DNA of 32,000 nt, taken from the NCBI GenBank assembly GCA_023664455.1, contig JAMPFM010000033.1, positions 1 through 32,000 on the forward strand. The letters are read 5' to 3'. How positions within the stretch are numbered: position 1 is the first letter of the stretch; the number at the start of each line of letters is the position of its first letter. This stretch comes from Blautia sp. GTDB taxonomy: Bacteria; Bacillota; Clostridia; Lachnospirales; Lachnospiraceae. The notes under the pieces were generated by a model that ran no database searches, was not told the DNA's origin, and worked only from the letters and a program-made list of their open reading frames with translations. This document shows, piece by piece, positions 23,425-31,113 of this stretch. The translations under genes were made by a program, and so were the position numbers.

Positions 23425-23943
23425 ATGGAACTGACTGGATATAAAGCGTGTATCTGTGAAGGGGCATCGGAAAATGCTATTATGGATATTTTACTGGATA
23501 ATGGACTGCTAATCTTTACCAGAGAAGAAATGCTGGAGGAAGAAGTCTTGCGATGCCGGAACGCTAAGCGATTTGAGGAAAAATATTTGAGAAAAGGATT
23601 TGCGGATAAGATAACTGTTATTAGGATATTGGATTCAAGAAGAGAAAAATTCAAGCTTAGCAAAGCCTATGAACGGAAGGTTGATGTCATTAATGTAATC
23701 ACAGCTCCTGAGATTGAGATGCTGATTATTTTAAGAGAGGATAAGTATAAGGAGTTTAAAAAATCCGGTAAAAAGCCAAGTGACTTCTGTAAGGAAGACC
23801 TTAATATGCCGGGAGTCAAGGCATATGATTTTGTAAAAAATTATTTTAGAGATTCAGATAAATTGGTTGCAGCAATCAAGCGGTATCATGAAATTTCAAA
23901 GATACGAAAGGGCGAATACACGTTATTGGATTTGTTGAGGTAA
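23425..23943 (+). CDS. Small TOPRIM/RloB-like partner protein
   Basis: 172 residues, with GGAGG 6 bases before ATG 23425. The N-terminus KACICEGASENAIMDILLDN has the Glu-Gly motif after a hydrophobic strand that opens TOPRIM domains. RILDSRREK holds Asp70 at a strand end, followed by ITAPEIEMLIIL, which recalls the conserved Pro-Glu stretch of RloB-like proteins. A helical, lysine-rich C-terminus follows (KKPSDFCKEDL, VKAYDFVKNYFRD). The full DxD pair of canonical TOPRIM nucleases is not obvious, so activity is uncertain. It is shorter than AriB (PARIS) or typical RloB. The pairing with the ATPase upstream suggests an effector that the ATPase restrains or triggers. Confidence 0.6.
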   Translation: MELTGYKACICEGASENAIMDILLDNGLLIFTREEMLEEEVLRCRNAKRFEEKYLRKGFADKITVIRILDSRREKFKLSKAYERKVDVINVITAPEIEMLIILREDKYKEFKKSGKKPSDFCKEDLNMPGVKAYDFVKNYFRDSDKLVAAIKRYHEISKIRKGEYTLLDLLR

Positions 23944-24255
23944 AAATATAGATTGTTGTGTATTTCCAGTCATTTTTGCAGGGGTGGACGGGGAAATATT
24001 TTTCTGTGTATCTTAATTAATTCTTCAATCAATTCTTTATCATTTGCAGGTGTATATTATATTTCAATGAAGTTTTTATATCCATATTTTATAACAATTT
24101 ATTTTTGCGACAAGGGTTGACACATGTATACCTATATGCTAGCATGGTATACGAAAGTATACCACATATGATGCCCCAAATATCCGCACCATGATTGCGG
24201 AGGGCAGCAGATATATGATTGCTGAAAACAGGTACATACAGAAAGGGCGTAAAAT
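23944..24255. other. Intergenic region before the second BlaI module
   Basis: 312 bp without a gene. The first 150 bp are AT-rich and featureless, probably the end of the acquired module. The rest carries the promoter and dyads described at 24117-24163, then a small hairpin TCCGCA..TGCGGA near 24184-24202 in the leader of the next gene. Confidence 0.6.
24117..24163 (+). promoter_or_regulatory. Second BlaI-module promoter with GTATAC dyads
   Basis: TTGACA (24117-24122) and TAGCAT (24140-24145) are spaced 17 bp. GTATAC occurs three times (24126, 24147, 24157). GGTATAC-GAAA-GTATACC (24146-24163) is a perfect dyad at the transcription start, and ATGCTAGCAT (24136-24145) is a palindrome over the -10. 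The sites differ from those of the first module, which implies separate repressor specificities. Confidence 0.75.
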
Positions 24256-24672
24256 ATGACAAATGTAAATTTATCCGACGGTGAATGGAAGATTATGAAC
24301 GTGCTCTGGGAAAGAAACGCAGCGACGATAACGGAGCTGACCTCTGCGCTGCAGAAAGGAACGGGATGGGATAAGCATATTATCATTACGATGTTAAACA
24401 GGATGACGAAGAAGGGCGCTGTGGCGTATCGGATAAACGGGCGCGCCAAGCAGTTTTATCCGGTGATATCCAGAAATGAGGTTTCTATCCGGGAGACAAA
24501 AGGGTTTCTGAATAAGGTGTATAAGGGGAGCATCGGGATGATGGTCAATGCTATGGTAGCGGATAAAGCACTGACCAGGGAAGATATCGCGGAGCTTTAT
24601 GAGATTTTGGAGCGGGCGGAAAAGGCTGGGAAGAGCCGCGCGGATGAACAGATGGCAAAGAAGGAAAGATAA
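24256..24672 (+). CDS. BlaI/MecI-family repressor (second module)
   Basis: 138 residues, with AGAAAGGGCG before the ATG. The winged helix is visible in LSDGEWKIMNVLWERNAATI and WDKHIIITMLNRMTKKGAV, with the wing INGRAKQFYPVISRNE. The C-terminal dimerisation part (VYKGSIGMMVNAMVADKALTREDIAELYEILER) closely follows BlaI layout. It probably represses its own promoter through the GTATAC dyads. The M56 protease gene follows 21 bp later. Confidence 0.92.
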   Translation: MTNVNLSDGEWKIMNVLWERNAATITELTSALQKGTGWDKHIIITMLNRMTKKGAVAYRINGRAKQFYPVISRNEVSIRETKGFLNKVYKGSIGMMVNAMVADKALTREDIAELYEILERAEKAGKSRADEQMAKKER

Positions 24673-24693
24673 GCAGAAGGAGGGAGTTTTATT

Positions 24694-27198
24694 ATGAGAG
24701 ACGCTATTATCACATCTTCCGTATTGATTCTTTGCATTGTCCTGCTCAGGCGGCTTTGTAGAGGAAAAATCAGCGCCGGGATGCAATATATGTTGTGGCT
24801 GATTGTTGCCGCCAGGCTTGTAATGCCGGCGATTACAACGCTGTTGCCGAATCTGCTGCCAGAGGCGGAGTTTAGCGTTATGAATGCCGCCGACAGGGTG
24901 GAAGGGGCGGCACAAGATTATATACAACAGATAGAAACGCCCATACAGTTGAATTTCCGTTTTCCCATCGGCGCGCTTCCGATGTTGACGGAAACGAATG
25001 CGGATGGACCGACTGCGGTTTTTCTGGCGGGGAGCCTTTCGGGAGGATTTTCGTGGATTGACTTTTTCAGACCCATCTGGTATGCGGGGATGGCAGCAGC
25101 CGGGTGCTGGATGGTGATTGTGAATATTTTGTTTGTGCGTAAGCTGCGCAAGAGCCGGGTACGGTATGAAAAAGAGGATTTCAAACTGCCCATTTATCTC
25201 GTAAAAGGGTTGGATTCCCCCTGTCTGTACGGGCTGCCGGGGAAACAGGCGGTTTACCTGCCCGAAGATGTGGCGGGGGACGAGGAAAAAATCAGGCATA
25301 TCCTGGCGCACGAATATTGCCACTATAAGCATAGGGACGTCTTTTGGTCGGCGCTTCGCTGTATCTTGCTGGTGGTCTATTGGTTCCATCCGCTGGTGTG
25401 GCTTGCGGCGGTTTTATCAAGGCAGGACTGTGAGCTTGCCTGTGACGAAGCGTCCATCCGTATCCTTGGGGAAGAGGAGCGGATTGCCTATGGAAAGACA
25501 TTGCTGGCTTTGATTACGAGAAAGACCAAAGCGTCTGATATGATGTGCGCGGCGACGACGATGAGCGGCGGGGCGAAAGGCGTCAGGGAAAGAATCCGCA
25601 GAATTGCTGAAAAACCGCATAAACTGGCGATTGTACTGCTTCCGCTTATCGTGGCGGTGGGCGTGTTGGTTGCCTTTACTTTTACGCAGGCAAAAGACGG
25701 TTCGCAGGACGCACACTTTTTCGAGGGGGAAGAATCCCTTGTGGTAGCGACAGAATGTTTTCAGATGACATTCCCGGAAGCATTTCTGGGCAATGCATAT
25801 TACCGGGTAGAAAATGACACGGATGTCATAATATATCAGAAAGACTCTGACCAGGAAATCGGACGTTTCTGTAAAGTGCCTTATGGGGAAGCGGTGCGAC
25901 TTGCCGATGAAAAAGAAGTAACTTTAATCGGGGTATATGGAGCGAATCTGGAATTGCTGCTTTATCAAAGGCATGGAGCGATACAGGAAACGGAGCCGGG
26001 GGAAGAACATTTTTATACTCCGGGGGATAGTGAAGACGTGACGGGGACGGATAGCAACAATGAAGGCGTGCCGGGAACTGATAGCAATAGCGGAAGTGTA
26101 CCGGGAACAGACAGCAACGACGACGATACGACATATTTTCTTCCAGAAGAGGATATACAAAAAGGCGAAACAGCAGCAGAATCTTCCGGCGGTTTTGAAC
26201 CGATTCCTGCGCCCGAAAATGTAGAGTCGGAAGTGATATTGCTGCCGTATGAAGAGGACAGTAATTACAATGCGCAAGCTGTTTCCGGGGAAGAGGATGG
26301 AAATAGTAAAGATTACCTGCCCAATGAAAATATTGCTGAAATCGGGACGCCGGGGCAGAGCAATTCGGAGACGCAGCATGAATATTATGCTTCAGAAAAT
26401 GAAAATGGTAATAACGGAGCGGATAATACAGAGGTTGATAGGGAAGAAGACGATACAACTTACATTTTACCAGAAGAGTCGATTACCTCAATGGCGATAG
26501 GGGAAGCAGAGGCGGTAGAAGGAACGGTGCATTATGAGCCGGACGTCAGCGTTTATCTGCCGGAGGAAGTGGAAGAAAAGTACTGCTATCTGTATATCCC
26601 TGCGGATTACACGGGCGCAGACGCCGACGTGCAGGATAGACTTGTGGAAATGAATCAGTTGTTGATAGAGCTGGCGGATTCTACGACGGTACTGTATATG
26701 AGTAAAGAGTCCGTAGAGGAAAAATTGGATAGTCTGCGGGAAAACAGGACGGCATCTATGAGTGATACTGCCCGGCTGTCTGTCATGGCAAATTCCCTTT
26801 TGCCTGTGCAGGGACTGCACTATGGAAGTCTGGAAATAAAAACGTTTATGAAACCGGAAGAAGTATCGCCTGTGACACTTCATTACCGTATAGAAGCGGG
26901 CGATTATGGGCAGGTTGACGAGGACGTGTTGTTTATGAATGCCGTATTGCTATTTGCCTCGGTGGAAAATTTACAGCAGTGCAATATGCGGATGACAGAT
27001 ATTAAAATATATTTCCCTGATTCTGACGAAACCGGAAATACACTGGATACAGAAAAAATCAGCCAAAAAGAAATAAGCTTTGAGCGGGAGCAGATGGAAG
27101 AATTGTTCGGACCACTGTACCCATGTTCTGCAACAAAAGAGGATTTCACCGATTTATATAACAGGGCGCTGGAATACCTGCAGACAAAATCTTCATAA
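24694..27198 (+). CDS. BlaR1-type M56 membrane metalloprotease with long repeat-bearing sensor region
   Basis: 834 residues, with AGAAGGAGGGAG before the ATG. N-terminal membrane helices lead to the zinc motif HEYCH (206-210) and ELACDEASI, with flanking helices. A helix at about 314-333 crosses the membrane again. The extracellular C-terminal 500 residues contain a short DUF-like part, then a low-complexity, acidic Ser/Asn/Gly region with three 10-residue units beginning GTDSN and four variants of a 'Y-L-P-E' motif (TYFLPEEDI, DYLPNENI, TYILPEESI, VYLPEEVE). A folded domain that resembles DUF4825 in places ends it. No transpeptidase domain is present. The protein should cleave the BlaI partner on sensing an unknown extracellular cue. 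Confidence 0.87.
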   Translation: MRDAIITSSVLILCIVLLRRLCRGKISAGMQYMLWLIVAARLVMPAITTLLPNLLPEAEFSVMNAADRVEGAAQDYIQQIETPIQLNFRFPIGALPMLTETNADGPTAVFLAGSLSGGFSWIDFFRPIWYAGMAAAGCWMVIVNILFVRKLRKSRVRYEKEDFKLPIYLVKGLDSPCLYGLPGKQAVYLPEDVAGDEEKIRHILAHEYCHYKHRDVFWSALRCILLVVYWFHPLVWLAAVLSRQDCELACDEASIRILGEEERIAYGKTLLALITRKTKASDMMCAATTMSGGAKGVRERIRRIAEKPHKLAIVLLPLIVAVGVLVAFTFTQAKDGSQDAHFFEGEESLVVATECFQMTFPEAFLGNAYYRVENDTDVIIYQKDSDQEIGRFCKVPYGEAVRLADEKEVTLIGVYGANLELLLYQRHGAIQETEPGEEHFYTPGDSEDVTGTDSNNEGVPGTDSNSGSVPGTDSNDDDTTYFLPEEDIQKGETAAESSGGFEPIPAPENVESEVILLPYEEDSNYNAQAVSGEEDGNSKDYLPNENIAEIGTPGQSNSETQHEYYASENENGNNGADNTEVDREEDDTTYILPEESITSMAIGEAEAVEGTVHYEPDVSVYLPEEVEEKYCYLYIPADYTGADADVQDRLVEMNQLLIELADSTTVLYMSKESVEEKLDSLRENRTASMSDTARLSVMANSLLPVQGLHYGSLEIKTFMKPEEVSPVTLHYRIEAGDYGQVDEDVLFMNAVLLFASVENLQQCNMRMTDIKIYFPDSDETGNTLDTEKISQKEISFEREQMEELFGPLYPCSATKEDFTDLYNRALEYLQTKSS
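26041..26130 (+). repeat. 30-bp tandem repeat (3 units) in the M56 sensor region
   Basis: Three in-frame units, each encoding about ten residues beginning GTDSN and followed by a variable acidic or glycine-rich part, lie in the extracellular stalk region. This looks like an expandable linker. Confidence 0.75.
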
Positions 27199-27224
27199 AA
27201 TGTTCATATTTGTGAAACTTTTTC

Positions 27225-27252
27225 TTTACTTTTTGACTCTAATATATAGAAT
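27225..27252 (+). promoter_or_regulatory. Possible promoter before the amidase gene
   Basis: TTTACT (27225-27230) and TAGAAT (27247-27252) are spaced 16 bp in an AT-rich stretch just past the M56 stop. About 175 bp of leader follow before the amidase GTG. This leader contains a short open frame (27262-27403) without a ribosome binding site, which I do not call a gene. Confidence 0.4.
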
Positions 27253-27430
27253 AAATGATGTAATGAGTGTTAGTGAGGAAAGCGCGCTTGCATGTTTTAG
27301 AGGTTTCTTAGAGCTAAGACTGTTAAGATGTAAGACAATAGAGAAGCCAGAAGAGGTAACAGTTCAGCTTTGCAGAGTGAGTTGGGCTGAATCGTCAGGA
27401 TAAAAGTTTGTCACAGGGAGTTGGGGAGAA

Positions 27431-28486
27431 GTGCAAAGCAGTGTACAAAAGAAGCAGGTCAGGAAAAAAGCGTCCACAGGGGAAAAAGAGCTTTCGATGA
27501 TTGATTTTTCCGACAGAAAGGCAAAACCGGGGCGTAGCGGTGAAGTCGCGCTATGGGAGCTTGAACCGCCAGAGAAAAGACCGGGGACCGGGCAGAAGCA
27601 GAAAGCAAATCAAAGGCAGAGAACGGGACAACGACAGTCAGCTAGTCAGAGTCAGAGAGTAAGTAGACGGCAGGGCGTCAGCCAGAATCGGGCAGCAAGC
27701 TACAGGGCGCAGGAACGATATGCAGGGACGGTAGTGCGGGATTACCAGTCAAGGGCAGTTCAGAGCAGGGAGCGCCGACTGGCAAGAAGGCGGCGCGCTT
27801 ATCTGTACCGCGCATTAGCCCTTTCGATGGTGCTGCTTTGTCTGACGCTTTTATGCCTGTTGGTGGGATTTATCATAAAATGTCTGCGGGAAGATAGGCA
27901 GCAGGAAGCGCTTCCGGTAGCGAACATTCCGGTTTCCGATGAAGCGGAAGTATCCGCGATAGAAGCGCCGGATATCATGACGGATTTTCTGGAAATTAAT
28001 GAGTATTCCAGACCGGGGACGGCAATTGAGGGCGTAAAAAGCATTTTCGTGCACTATACCGCAAATCCGGGCACATCCGCCGCACAGAACCGCAGTTATT
28101 TTGCAAGTCTCGCCGAAACAAGGGAACGTTCGGCAAGCGCGCATTTTATCATCGGTTACGAGGGGGAAATCATCCAGTGTATTCCGCTGGAGGAACAGGC
28201 ATATGCGGTTATGACGAGGAATAACGATTCTATTTCGATAGAATGCTGCTATTTGGACGAGGATGGAAAATTTACACAGGAAACCTATGATTCTCTAATA
28301 CATATACTGGCATGGCTGACAGAGGAATATAATCTTGAAGAAGAGGATATCCTGCGTCACTATGACTGCGGCGGGAAACTTTGTCCGTTGTACTATGTCG
28401 AGCATGAAAACGCATGGGATCAGCTGCTTGTAGATGTAAAGCGATACCGGGAAGACAATAGGAATTTGGAGACGGCAGGAAATTAA
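27431..28486 (+). CDS. Membrane-anchored N-acetylmuramoyl-L-alanine amidase (amidase_2/PGRP)
   Basis: 351 residues from a GTG start after GGGGAG; ATG 27497 is an alternative. The first 125 residues are disordered, rich in Gln, Arg and Ser and strongly basic. A single membrane helix follows (about 128-150), so the enzyme domain faces the wall. The amidase_2 domain starts at about 195: zinc ligands His208 (FVHYTANPG), His310 and Cys318 (RHYDCGGKLCP), with Lys316 at the position of the T7 lysozyme catalytic Lys. It cleaves the amide between MurNAc and the stem peptide. It follows two M56/BlaI modules and may be part of a cell-wall response, but it has its own promoter-like region. Confidence 0.9.
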   Translation: MQSSVQKKQVRKKASTGEKELSMIDFSDRKAKPGRSGEVALWELEPPEKRPGTGQKQKANQRQRTGQRQSASQSQRVSRRQGVSQNRAASYRAQERYAGTVVRDYQSRAVQSRERRLARRRRAYLYRALALSMVLLCLTLLCLLVGFIIKCLREDRQQEALPVANIPVSDEAEVSAIEAPDIMTDFLEINEYSRPGTAIEGVKSIFVHYTANPGTSAAQNRSYFASLAETRERSASAHFIIGYEGEIIQCIPLEEQAYAVMTRNNDSISIECCYLDEDGKFTQETYDSLIHILAWLTEEYNLEEEDILRHYDCGGKLCPLYYVEHENAWDQLLVDVKRYREDNRNLETAGN

Positions 28487-28503
28487 ATTTACAGGGGTTA
28501 AGG

Positions 28504-29097
28504 ATGAATGAGAAAAAGATAACCCGCCGATGTGCGTGGGTAAATATGAAAAATCCGCTTTATATCCAGTATCACGATACGGAATGGGGCGTTCCTTTGC
28601 ATACGGACAAAGAGCTTTATGAACTGTTGATTCTGGAAGGCTTTCAGGCAGGGCTGTCCTGGGAGTGTGTCTTAAATAAACGGGAAAATTTCAGGCGGGC
28701 TTTTGATGATTTCGATGTGGAAAAAGTAAGCCAATATGACGAAGAAAAATGCCGGCAGCTACAGTCCGATTCAAGTATCATCCGCAACAAGTTGAAAATA
28801 GCAGCCAGTGTGACGAACAGCCGTATCTTTATGCAGATTCAAAAAGAATACGGTTCTTTTGACAATTACATCTGGGGATTTACGGACAGAAAGACGATTG
28901 ATGAGAGCTGGGAGCTGCGGACGACTTCGCCGCTGTCCGATAAGATTTCAAAGGATTTGAAAAAGCGGGGGATGAAATTTGTGGGTTCTACGATTATCTA
29001 TGCTTATTTGCAGTCTATCGGGGTGCTGAATGCGCATGAGGAAGGGTGCGATTGCTGTAGGGGACTCATTTTTTCTTTACAAAATGCGATTTTGTAG
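28504..29097 (+). CDS. tag: DNA-3-methyladenine glycosylase I
   Basis: 197 residues. The Tag signature is complete: RRCAWV with Cys10, YHDTEWGVP with His24, catalytic Glu45 in LEGFQAGLSW, and the zinc-closing pair His178 and Cys182 near the C-terminus (NAHEEGCDC), matching the Cys-His-His-Cys 'zinc snap' of E. coli Tag. The enzyme removes 3-methyladenine from alkylated DNA in base excision repair. It starts 17 bp after the amidase stop and probably shares its transcript. The first 33-bp iterated site of the following region lies inside its last codons. Confidence 0.95.
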   Translation: MNEKKITRRCAWVNMKNPLYIQYHDTEWGVPLHTDKELYELLILEGFQAGLSWECVLNKRENFRRAFDDFDVEKVSQYDEEKCRQLQSDSSIIRNKLKIAASVTNSRIFMQIQKEYGSFDNYIWGFTDRKTIDESWELRTTSPLSDKISKDLKKRGMKFVGSTIIYAYLQSIGVLNAHEEGCDCCRGLIFSLQNAIL

Positions 29098-29160
29098 TAA
29101 AATAAATGTATAAAAAATGCGATTTTGCATTAAAATGAGAAAATGGAAAATGCGATTTTG
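29078..29160 (+). repeat. Three AAAATGCGATTTTG sites at exact 33-bp spacing
   Basis: AAAATGCGATTTTG occurs at 29081, 29114 and 29147. The first is extended to TACAAAAT-GCG-ATTTTGTA (29078-29096). Between sites the sequence is only partly alike (for example TAAAAT). Each site is a dyad around GCG. The array starts inside the end of tag and runs to 11 bp before the next start codon, as an operator or iteron set would. Confidence 0.85.
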
Positions 29161-29170
29161 GGAGAAGTGG

Positions 29171-30499
29171 ATGTTCCGAAGAAAAATTTACGATAAACTG
29201 GTGGAATGGAAGGAAACAGCAGAAGGGAAAACCGCGCTTTTGGTGGAGGGAGCCAGAAGGATCGGTAAATCAACTGTGGTTGAGGCATTTGCAAAAAGAG
29301 AATATAAAACTTATATATTGATTGATTTTTCGATGGCATCGAAAAGCGTCAGGGCTTTGTTTGATGATATGTCCGATCTGGATTATTTTTTTCTGCAATT
29401 ACAGCTGCAGTATAAAACAGATCTTTATGAAAGAGAATCCCTCATTATTTTTGATGAAGTGCAACTTTGTCCTTTGGCAAGACAGGCAATTAAAGCACTC
29501 GTAAAAGACCGCAGATACGATTATATAGAGACGGGCTCCCTGATTTCCATCAGAAAAAATGTAAAAGATATCCTGATTCCCAGCGAAGAGCGAAAAATGA
29601 ATATGTTTCCGATGGATTATGAAGAGTTTATGTGGGCGCTGGGAGATACGACGACGAACGGTCTGCTGAAAACCTGTTTTGATGCCGGAAGACCGTTTGG
29701 AGATGCCGTGCATAGAAAGCTGCTTCGCGATTTTCGCCTGTATATGCTGGTGGGAGGGATGCCGCAGGCCGTCAGTGAATATATAGAGACCAATAATTTC
29801 AGGAAAGTGGATGAAGTAAAGCGGGATATCTTAAATCTGTACAACGAAGATTTTATGAAGATTGATTCTACCGGAAAAATATCGCTTCTGTTTCGTGCGG
29901 TTCCGGCGCAGCTAAACAGCAATGCCTCAAGATATCAGGTTTCTTCCGTTATTGATGGGGAGCGTGCAGATACGGTGCTGGAGTTGATTGCGCAGATGAA
30001 AGAATCAAAGACCGTTCTAGTGGCGTATCATGCAAATGATCCGGCAGCAGGACTTGCAGGTAATATTAATCTGGGGAAGTTTAAGATGTTTTTCGGCGAT
30101 ACGGGACTTTTTGTGACGCAGATGTTCCGGGATAGGGAGTTTACGGAGAATATCATTTATGAGAAGCTGTTAAACGATAAACTGCCGGGAAATCTAGGGT
30201 ATCTGTATGAAAATGTCATGGCGCAGACTTTGGTGGTGAATGGAAAGGAATTATACTATCATACGATGATGAATGAGGTTTCCCGGCATAATTATGAAGT
30301 GGATTTCCTGCTGGCGGAGAAAAATAAGATCTGTCCAGTTGAAGTGAAATCGTCGGGTTATAAGACACATAAATCGCTGGATGTATTTACGGAAAAATTT
30401 TCTGATAGAATATTACGACGGTATCTGGTTTACACGAAAGATTATAGAAAAGAGCAGGACGTGATCTGCCTTCCCGTTTATATGGCGCAGTTTTTATAA
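29171..30499 (+). CDS. AAA ATPase with DUF4143/PD-(D/E)XK-like C-terminus
   Basis: 442 residues from ATG 29171, with GGGAGAAG ahead; upstream in-frame codons run through the iterated sites and are not coding. It has Walker A GARRIGKST (27-35) and Walker B SLIIFDEVQL, with an arginine-rich sensor ETGSLISIRK. Then comes the DUF4143 region, ending in a nuclease-like motif NYEVDFLLAEKNKICPVEVKSSG (Asp, Glu-Val-Lys). This is a widespread family of single-gene 'ATP-binding protein' accessory loci in anaerobic bacteria and archaea with unknown role. Its start region overlaps the 33-bp array, which suggests tight local regulation. Confidence 0.88.
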   Translation: MFRRKIYDKLVEWKETAEGKTALLVEGARRIGKSTVVEAFAKREYKTYILIDFSMASKSVRALFDDMSDLDYFFLQLQLQYKTDLYERESLIIFDEVQLCPLARQAIKALVKDRRYDYIETGSLISIRKNVKDILIPSEERKMNMFPMDYEEFMWALGDTTTNGLLKTCFDAGRPFGDAVHRKLLRDFRLYMLVGGMPQAVSEYIETNNFRKVDEVKRDILNLYNEDFMKIDSTGKISLLFRAVPAQLNSNASRYQVSSVIDGERADTVLELIAQMKESKTVLVAYHANDPAAGLAGNINLGKFKMFFGDTGLFVTQMFRDREFTENIIYEKLLNDKLPGNLGYLYENVMAQTLVVNGKELYYHTMMNEVSRHNYEVDFLLAEKNKICPVEVKSSGYKTHKSLDVFTEKFSDRILRRYLVYTKDYRKEQDVICLPVYMAQFL

Positions 30500-30553
30500 A
30501 GGCGTATATGTTTTTTGGGAAAAGACGCAGAAGGAAACGCAAGGATAATGGAA

Positions 30554-30582
30554 TAGACTTTGCAGTTTGATTGTGATATACT
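30554..30582 (+). promoter_or_regulatory. Promoter of the small-gene pair
   Basis: TAGACT (30554-30559) and TATACT (30577-30582) are spaced 17 bp, with an extended -10 TG one base upstream. The next gene starts 46 bp later after AGAAAGCAGGTG. Confidence 0.6.
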
Positions 30583-30628
30583 GGCATTGTAGCAATCCAT
30601 AGTTATCCTATAGAAAGCAGGTGATTAT

Positions 30629-30820
30629 ATGCCGACAGGTATAGAAGTAACAAAAGCAGCTCTTGACGATTTTAAAAAAATTCAAAAGTATATGATATTG
30701 GCTAAAAAAGAAAATGCTACGGAAACATATGCCGAGTTGAAAGAAGAATATTTGACAATAAAAGCATTACTGAATGTTTCGGGTGTAAATCTCACGGATA
30801 TTGATAAAATCAAAGAATAA
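30629..30820 (+). CDS. Small conserved-looking protein of unknown function
   Basis: 63 residues, with AGAAAGCAGGTG before the ATG. It is helical and charged, with no membrane segment. The C-terminal stretch KEEYLTIKALLNVSGVNLTDIDKIKE looks like a conserved block I have seen in short Lachnospiraceae hypothetical proteins, but I cannot name a family. A second small gene follows 40 bp later. Confidence 0.7.
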   Translation: MPTGIEVTKAALDDFKKIQKYMILAKKENATETYAELKEEYLTIKALLNVSGVNLTDIDKIKE

Positions 30821-30860
30821 TACTATATAAGAGTACCGCACAAACAAGGTGTGTGAAAGG

Positions 30861-31037
30861 ATGGCAGTAGATATGGGTTTAGAAGAACAAAAAGAGATTG
30901 CCATTGATAGATATGTAGATTTAATGAGAATTAAAACACATGAAACGGGCGAAAACAAAGAGCTTGATTATCAAATCAAAATTGCGAAAGTAAAATTGTC
31001 AGGTTTTGGCATTGATTATTCTGGGCTTGAGTTTTAA
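30861..31037 (+). CDS. Small protein of unknown function
   Basis: 58 residues from ATG 30861, about 9 bases after AAGGTG; ATG 30873 and GTG 30849 are alternatives. It is acidic and helical (EEQKEIAIDRYVDLMRIKT), with the end KVKLSGFGIDYSGLEF. Its size and its position as the second of two short genes recall toxin-antitoxin or regulatory pairs, but nothing in either sequence shows a toxin or a DNA-binding fold. Confidence 0.6.
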   Translation: MAVDMGLEEQKEIAIDRYVDLMRIKTHETGENKELDYQIKIAKVKLSGFGIDYSGLEF

Positions 31038-31113
31038 AACGTAGCAGCAGCCAGCAAACAACAGTGCAAAGCCTTTGTTGGATTTAGGGTTTTGTGGCTT
31101 AGGGAAGGATGGA

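Noticed and set aside
22258-23943. Calling the ATPase/TOPRIM-like pair PARIS (AriA-AriB) outright
   Set aside because: The second protein is far shorter than AriB and I cannot see a full DUF4435 pattern, so only a class-level resemblance is claimed.
24394-25389. 331-codon minus-strand open frame across the second BlaI/M56 junction
   Set aside because: It overlaps two well-supported genes. Its composition (His, Arg, Pro, Gln) is that of an antisense shadow.
19909-27198. Beta-lactam resistance loci from the BlaI/BlaR resemblance
   Set aside because: Neither M56 protein has a penicillin-binding sensor domain, and no beta-lactamase or PBP2a gene is adjacent.
27262-27403. Short open frame between the second M56 gene and the amidase
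   Set aside because: It has no ribosome binding site and no recognisable product, and it is treated as leader sequence.
29078-29160. Short repeats at regular 33-bp spacing, as in a CRISPR array
   Set aside because: Only three 14-bp sites. The intervening 19 bp are partly similar rather than unique spacers, the first site overlaps the tag coding end, and no cas genes are present.
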